A stretch of 48,987 nucleotides of DNA from Bacillota bacterium (lineage in GTDB: Bacteria; Bacillota; Negativicutes; Sporomusales; CTSoil-080). Both the position numbers and the translations under genes were made by a program. A model generated the notes under the pieces. That model had not been told where the DNA came from. It was given only the letters and a program-made list of their open reading frames with translations, and did no database searches. The stretch is from contig JAGGAE010000013.1 in assembly GCA_017889725.1 (NCBI GenBank), forward strand, positions 1 through 48,987, given 5' to 3'. Below, in pieces: positions 45,139-48,987 of this stretch. Each line of letters starts with the position of its first letter. The stretch's first letter is position 1.

Positions 45139-45789
45139 ATGAATACCTTTTCCACCTGTATATTTGATCTTGACGGAACTCTCGTAAATTCCCTGGCCGA
45201 TCTGGCAAATAGTACAAACTCTGCTCTTGCCGCCCTCGGTTATCCCTCACATCCTATTGACAACTATCGCTACTTCGTTGGGCGCGGAGTGGCCAAATTG
45301 ATCGAAGTTTCCCTGCCGGAAGAGGCAAGAACCAAGGAGATAGCGCTTGAAGCCCGCCGTCTTTTTGATGAACATTACAGTTCTCACTATTTGGATAATA
45401 CCCATCCCTATGACGGTATTACAGACCTGCTTACTGCACTCCAAAACAAACATATCCGTCTGGCTGTCGTTTCCAATAAACCACAGATTTACGTAGATAA
45501 GATTGTACATCATTTATTCCCTGCTGTATTTTCTATTTGTCTTGGCCAACGCCTGGGGATTCCCCGTAAACCGGATCCCACAGGAGTTTTAGAAGCCTGT
45601 TCGGCCTTAGGAGCCACCGCACAAAGCAGCCTTTATGTTGGCGATTCCGGCTTAGATATGCAAACAGCCGTTGCCGCGGGATGTTATCCCGTAGGCGTTC
45701 TCTGGGGTTTTCGCGCCAAACCCGAACTGGAAAGCAACGGTGCCAAAGCCCTTGTAAGCACCCCGGCGGAGTTGCTGGCCTATATATAA
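45139..45789 (+). CDS. gph: HAD-family phosphatase, probable phosphoglycolate phosphatase
   Basis: A 216-residue HAD hydrolase. Motif I FDLDGTLVNS (8-17), motif II VVSNKP, lysine region RKPDPTG and motif III VGDSGLDMQTAVAAG are present, with the helical cap of phosphoglycolate phosphatase-like proteins. Substrate is probably 2-phosphoglycolate but the family is broad. The ATG at 45139 has AAAGGA nine bases upstream; a frame extension to 45100 lacks support. Confidence 0.85.
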   Translation: MNTFSTCIFDLDGTLVNSLADLANSTNSALAALGYPSHPIDNYRYFVGRGVAKLIEVSLPEEARTKEIALEARRLFDEHYSSHYLDNTHPYDGITDLLTALQNKHIRLAVVSNKPQIYVDKIVHHLFPAVFSICLGQRLGIPRKPDPTGVLEACSALGATAQSSLYVGDSGLDMQTAVAAGCYPVGVLWGFRAKPELESNGAKALVSTPAELLAYI

Positions 45790-45895
45790 AACAAGTTTTT
45801 GTGTCGTATTTGACCATAAATAGCAAAAAAACTGTAATCTCCCTGTTACAAACGGCCGGTATAATAAAGCCATAGACAAAAGGAGGTTACACATT

Positions 45896-46126
45896 ATGAA
45901 AAAACTGGCAACAGTACTGCTTTTCTTATTCACCTTAAGTCTGGGAGCTTCGGTAAGCGCACATGAACTAAGTCCAAACTGGGTAACCCCTCCGCAACAA
46001 ATGAGCACACACCATGACGGTCAACCTGTCCCCCCCGATCCTCAACCCGTTCCACCAGCACCCAAAAAGCCCCACCATCATCAACACAAACTGCCCTCTC
46101 CTCCTCCTGCTCCCGACAACCATTAA
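45896..46126 (+). CDS. Small exported His/Pro-rich protein
   Basis: A 76-residue protein: signal peptide MKKLATVLLFLFTLSLGASVSA, then a mature part of about 54 residues rich in Pro, His and Gln with THHDGQ, PHHHQHK and PPP repeats. It could bind metals such as nickel, copper or zinc or be an unstructured envelope protein; I do not recognise a family. The ATG has a very strong AAAAGGAGG site and a long terminator follows. Single gene downstream of gph. Confidence 0.75.
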   Translation: MKKLATVLLFLFTLSLGASVSAHELSPNWVTPPQQMSTHHDGQPVPPDPQPVPPAPKKPHHHQHKLPSPPPAPDNH

Positions 46127-46202
46127 TTCATAACACCGCTACGACAAGTAGTTAGATTGAAGCAGTTGTCTACTTGCACATTAAACAGTTCACTTCGAGT
46201 CG

Positions 46203-46244
46203 AAAAGACAAAATAGACGCCAAATGGCGTCTATTTTGTCTTTT
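46203..46244. terminator. Perfect 19-base bidirectional terminator
   Basis: Arms 46203-46221 and 46226-46244 with a four-base loop, AAAA and TTTT at the ends. It serves the His/Pro-rich gene and the convergent unknown gene. Confidence 0.9.
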
Positions 46245-46297
46245 AAAATTCGCTTTATTAACGATAATCGTCACAAAGTGTTTACCCCCCCTAGCTT

Positions 46298-46804
46298 CTA
46301 ACGGTCGATTTTACCCATTATCCCACTTATAAACTTGGCTGCATCTACGTAACAGCTAACTTTCTTCACCGTAAAGTACCTCATGAATTCTTTCGTCCAC
46401 ATGTCCATCTCTCCTTCTATTTCATTCACTTCATTCATGATGAACACAACATTTTTACAATCTGTATTTGACATAGCCGGAAGCAATACCGAAAATCCCC
46501 ATTCTATATCCGCTTTTTCATCTTCAAATCCATTTCTTGCATCAACAACAAAATTACTATTGGGGTATTTCTTAAGCAAGTCTAAAGCAAATGTTGTTGG
46601 CTTTCTATAGTCATCATAACAGCAGAATTTTTTCCATGTAAGAAACACTATATTGTCTTCCGACATATATTTGACATTACCAAACTCTGAATCAAATTCG
46701 TTTTCTCTATATCCATATTCATAAAATTCCCCTTTCTGCTCTCGATTAATTAATTCCCATGATGTTTCTATTACACATAAGTTTCTTATCGGACATTGTC
46801 TCAA
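46298..46804 (-). CDS. Cytosolic protein of unknown function, possible frameshift near the N-terminus
   Basis: Up to 168 residues. The part from MSEDNIVFLTWKKF (ATG 46666) looks like a single alpha/beta domain with NFVVDARNGFEDEK, GFSVLLPAM and NVVFIMNEVNEIEGEMDMWTKEF; it recalls STAS-like folds but I cannot name it. The start is uncertain: TTG at 46804 has no good site, and the ATG at 46666 has none. A good AAAGGGG site lies before an ATG at about 46719 in another frame that soon stops; a one-base change near TTTGG would join it to the domain. Confidence 0.55.
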   Translation of the reverse strand: MRQCPIRNLCVIETSWELINREQKGEFYEYGYRENEFDSEFGNVKYMSEDNIVFLTWKKFCCYDDYRKPTTFALDLLKKYPNSNFVVDARNGFEDEKADIEWGFSVLLPAMSNTDCKNVVFIMNEVNEIEGEMDMWTKEFMRYFTVKKVSCYVDAAKFISGIMGKIDR

Positions 46805-46843
46805 ATGCTCTTATTACCAGCATACATGCCTTTAGCTGTGGTT

Positions 46844-47383
46844 TTATTTTTCAAATACATAAATTTTTCCGTTGGTTGCTATTTTAAAGTTAGGTCCTTT
46901 AAACCCGTTTTTTATCAACTCTTTCCTCAAATACATCAATAAAGCGCCATGACTTACAATGAGAATATTAGTGTTTTGGTTTAAGATTATTTCTTGAACA
47001 ATTTGCTTTAATCTTTTCTCAAACATCAACTTGCTTTCCACCTGTGATTTATGTGATAACATCCAAGCTATTCTGCCTATCACAAACCACAGGCAAAGTG
47101 GTAGTTTGATACTTTTACGTATAGGCGGAGATACGACAAGTTCGCGTAAAATTCTTGTTTCGTTAATTGGTCCATTAAATAACTTTTGCGCCGTTTTTAC
47201 TGCCCGTGGTGAATCACTGGAATAACATTTTCCCCATATTATATCTGGTTCAGCTTCGCAATTTTTGATATCGGCCATCTCATATTCATTTAGCCATTGT
47301 TCAAATTGCTCCGGCGTTATCCATGTAAACAGGCTCGGAAGCTTATACTCGACTTCAAAGTGACGTACTAATCCTACTTTCAT
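46844..47383 (-). CDS. Histidine phosphatase family protein
   Basis: A 179-residue phosphoglycerate-mutase-like phosphatase. Catalytic residues: LVRHFEV (RHG variant with Phe, residues 5-11), SSDSPRAVKTA (Arg), LRELVVSPP (acid) and IVSHGALLMYL (second His). It carries a somewhat hydrophobic segment LPLCLWFVIGRIAWML that may be a membrane-near helix. The ATG at 47383 has AAAGGGA; a start at 47410 is unlikely. It and the downstream gene differ from the main chromosome by lower G+C. Substrate unknown. Confidence 0.8.
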   Translation of the reverse strand: MKVGLVRHFEVEYKLPSLFTWITPEQFEQWLNEYEMADIKNCEAEPDIIWGKCYSSDSPRAVKTAQKLFNGPINETRILRELVVSPPIRKSIKLPLCLWFVIGRIAWMLSHKSQVESKLMFEKRLKQIVQEIILNQNTNILIVSHGALLMYLRKELIKNGFKGPNFKIATNGKIYVFEK

Positions 47384-47566
47384 TTTATGTAATCCCTTTC
47401 TGTGCAACATACAGGTATTATATCATTTAAGATTATTACATATTTCATCTTTTAAACTTTAAAGTCCCCCTGCTCCATCCAATTAAACCGTTTTTTATAT
47501 CGGACACAGCAGGAACTTATTTTTCTTTACTGAAGTAATAAAATATGAACATGTTAAAAAGAAATA

Positions 47567-47596
47567 TTGACACTATAAAAAGTACAAATCTACTCT
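47567..47596 (+). promoter_or_regulatory. Promoter of the AraC-family gene
   Basis: TTGACA (47567-47572), 18-base spacer, TACTCT (47591-47596), 20 bases before the start codon at 47616. Confidence 0.5.
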
Positions 47597-47615
47597 GCCT
47601 CACGGAAGTAATGCT

Positions 47616-48392
47616 ATGAAATTGTGTGATTTAAAGCCCAATCCATCTTTGCGGCAATATATTAGTCGTTACTGGGTGTGGGAGAATGAACAGGATTTCC
47701 CCCCCATTTTACCCGGCACAGGAACTGAGTTAATGTTTCACTATAATGATCCTTTTGTTGCCCAAAATCAGAATGAGAAAATCTTTACAGCCCCTAGCTG
47801 CCATATTATATCTCCCCGTTGTGGTTTTATCTCTGTCCGCTTTCGAGCAGGTGCGTTCCGGCATTTTTGCGGGGAATCCACTAGCGATTTAATAGACTCT
47901 TTTATTGATATTAATGATTTATGGGGAAAACAAGGAAAAGAATTTGGGCAACAAGTACTAATGGCCAAAAGTCTTAAAGAGCGGATTATTATAATCGAAA
48001 GTTTTCTCATAAAACTTCTTGAGAGATATCATCACCCAAAATCCTGGCTGGACACTGCTGTAAAAAATGTGTTTAACGGTTATGATATTGCAAAATTAAA
48101 AGAAGTAACTAACGATTTATTTATCTGCGACAGACAACTTCAGAGAAAATTCAAGGAAGCAGTAGGGGTTAGTCCGAAAACGTTTCAACGGATTTCACGC
48201 TTTGAGACTGTATTGAAGTATCTGATGCTAAACAGAAAAAAAGACTATTTAGAGGTGGCCCTAAAACATGGATATTATGATCAACCTCATTTCATAAAGG
48301 AATTTAAAACGCATGTAGGTGAATCTCCCTCAATATTTTTACAAAATAAAAACTTTATGTCGCATTTTTACAATGAAAAACTGAAAAATTGA
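47616..48392 (+). CDS. AraC-family transcriptional regulator
   Basis: A 258-residue regulator. The N-terminal part (LRQYISRYWVWENEQ, PGTGTELMFHY, SVRFRAGAFRHFCG) is the DUF6597-type ligand domain found with AraC helices; the C-terminal part carries the double HTH with LQRKFKEAVGVSPKTFQRISRF and YYDQPHFIKEFKTHVGESPS. A small ABM monooxygenase follows 92 bases downstream and may be its target. Low G+C. Single start ATG with CGGAAG. Confidence 0.85.
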   Translation: MKLCDLKPNPSLRQYISRYWVWENEQDFPPILPGTGTELMFHYNDPFVAQNQNEKIFTAPSCHIISPRCGFISVRFRAGAFRHFCGESTSDLIDSFIDINDLWGKQGKEFGQQVLMAKSLKERIIIIESFLIKLLERYHHPKSWLDTAVKNVFNGYDIAKLKEVTNDLFICDRQLQRKFKEAVGVSPKTFQRISRFETVLKYLMLNRKKDYLEVALKHGYYDQPHFIKEFKTHVGESPSIFLQNKNFMSHFYNEKLKN

Positions 48393-48401
48393 CGTAGTAT
48401 G

Positions 48402-48460
48402 AATAGCGAGGAGATGATCCCTACCGTCTTAACGGTTTTGTATCAAGTACTCGCTATTTT
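48402..48460 (+). other. Long-range hairpin between the AraC gene and the monooxygenase gene
   Basis: Arms AATAGCGAG (48402-48410) and CTCGCTATT (48450-48458) with a loop of about 39 bases that itself holds a small CCGT/ACGG hairpin, then a T-run. It may be the terminator of the AraC gene or an attenuator for the next gene. Confidence 0.45.
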
Positions 48461-48484
48461 TAATTGTTGAGGGGAGAATAGAAA

Positions 48485-48772
48485 ATGATAGTAGTATACG
48501 CAAATTGCAGTGTTAAGGATGCTAATGTAGCACAATATGTTTCATTAGCAGAAGCATTAATTAAAGAAACCAGAAAAGAAGCCGGAAATATTAGCTATGA
48601 ATTAATACGAGGAATAGAAAATAAAAACCTATTCGCTTTTTTAGAAAGATGGGAAGATAAAAAAGTTTTAGATGCTCATATGAATACCCATCACTTTAAG
48701 ACAATAGTTCCGAAGCTAGGCGAATTATTGGATGGAGAGATGCAAATTAATGTTTTTGAAGTATTGATTTGA
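48485..48772 (+). CDS. Antibiotic biosynthesis monooxygenase (ABM) domain protein, putative quinol monooxygenase
   Basis: A 95-residue ABM-domain protein (ferredoxin-like dimeric fold): VVYANCSVKDANVAQYV, EAGNISYELIRG, FAFLERWEDKKVLDAHMNTHHFK. Homologues (YgiN and relatives) act on quinones or reactive carbonyls. The ATG follows GGGGAGAATAGAAA. It is just upstream of the IS256 end, which starts 20 bases past its stop. Confidence 0.85.
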   Translation: MIVVYANCSVKDANVAQYVSLAEALIKETRKEAGNISYELIRGIENKNLFAFLERWEDKKVLDAHMNTHHFKTIVPKLGELLDGEMQINVFEVLI

Positions 48773-48791
48773 AAAGGCGGAAGTTGAAGGC

Positions 48792-48987
48792 GAGTGCGTC
48801 CCAGAATCTGTGTAAACTCAATATTGGTGCAAAATGTAAATTGCTTCACAAGGGTGAATTAGTTAATATAACTAAATTGCCCTTGTTGGCATTATAGAAT
48901 AAAAGCGTTAGATGTCAACCTTGTCAAGCCTGTCGGCAAAGAAAATTTCCAGTTGGGAATGTATCTGACCCCATTCTTTGCGTCGGC
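48792..48987 (-). mobile_element. IS256-family insertion sequence, 3' end, cut by the window edge
   Basis: The stretch from about 48792 to 48819 (GAGTGCGTCCCAGAATCTGTG...) resembles IS256-family terminal repeats, which share GTCC and TGTGTAAA segments at this spacing. Inside it, on the minus strand, is the C-terminal end of a transposase. An imperfect hairpin at 48849-48883 lies between. The transposase and the other end lie beyond 48987, so completeness and target duplication cannot be judged. Confidence 0.75.
48908..48987 (-). CDS. IS256/mutator-type transposase, C-terminal fragment
   Basis: The minus strand from 48985 to the stop at 48908-48910 reads RRKEWGQIHSQLEIFF then ADRLDKVDI. This is the typical end of an IS256-family (transposase_mut) protein, where a W-x-x-I-x-x-Q-L-x-I-x-F segment precedes a short C-terminus. 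Only 25 codons are in the window, so the family is inferred from this pattern and the neighbouring terminal repeat. The DDE catalytic core is outside the window. Confidence 0.75.
   Translation of the reverse strand, partial: RRKEWGQIHSQLEIFFADRLDKVDI

Noticed and set aside
1-48987. CRISPR arrays, tRNA or rRNA genes, prophage or defence islands
   Set aside because: No regularly spaced repeats, no tRNA cloverleaf or T-loop consensus and no phage or defence gene was seen on reading both strands.

Overview
The window looks like the chromosome of a spore-forming, diderm Firmicute of the Negativicutes (Sporomusaceae-like). The evidence is an S-layer-homology (SLH) porin of the OmpM type that attaches an outer membrane to the cell wall, two CotF-type spore coat proteins, an NADH-linked trimeric [FeFe] hydrogenase, cytochrome bd with its CydDC exporter, and otherwise Firmicute-type housekeeping genes. 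Most genes lie on the minus strand. I see no rRNA, tRNA or CRISPR array.

Layout. (1) 0.4-6.5 kb, minus: walJ-htrA-rlmH (linked by 4-bp overlaps), phosphomannomutase/phosphoglucomutase, a membrane-anchored zinc peptidase, a PerR-type Fur regulator with all five regulatory metal ligands, and two CotF-like coat proteins. (2) 6.7-14.3 kb: an HD-GYP c-di-GMP phosphodiesterase, tex, a folate cyclohydrolase (FTCD_C) protein, an unusual FtsA-like ATPase with a long beta-rich tail, and a membrane GGDEF diguanylate cyclase. (3) 14.3-17.7 kb, minus: hydCBA, a minimal NADH-type [FeFe] hydrogenase behind a promoter embedded in nested dyad repeats. (4) 18.0-24.7 kb, minus: a tight tetrapyrrole operon, sirC-hemA-hemC-cobA/hemD-hemB-hemL, from glutamyl-tRNA to uroporphyrinogen III and sirohydrochlorin. 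(5) 24.7-29.1 kb, minus: PBP2, an LCP cell-wall ligase with an out-of-frame LytR_C domain, and a GH18-type lipoprotein broken by an internal deletion. (6) 29.4-38.6 kb: a small unknown gene, a CoA-type Nudix hydrolase, cydCD, cydAB, a short-chain fatty acid transporter and an HD protein. (7) 38.7-46.1 kb: small unknown genes, azlCD, a secreted phytase-like esterase, the OmpM porin, two envelope or exported unknowns, gph, and a small exported His/Pro-rich protein. (8) 46.3-48.99 kb: an AT-richer accessory segment (unknown protein, histidine phosphatase, AraC regulator, ABM monooxygenase) ending in the 3' end of an IS256-family insertion sequence cut by the window edge.

How the genes work together: the tetrapyrrole operon supplies precursors for siroheme, cobamides and the hemes needed by cytochrome bd. 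CydDC is required for bd assembly in known systems. bd oxidase and PerR together suggest defence against oxygen in an anaerobe. The hydrogenase would reoxidise NADH. The HD-GYP and GGDEF proteins form a c-di-GMP pair.

I did not find an unmistakable new defence or mobile system. The observations most worth a second look are the hydrogenase (minimal HydB, apparently C-terminally truncated HydA, palindromic promoter), the FtsA-like protein with repeated beta-rich modules, two genes apparently broken by a frameshift or deletion, a possible leader peptide before the porin, and the IS256 end.
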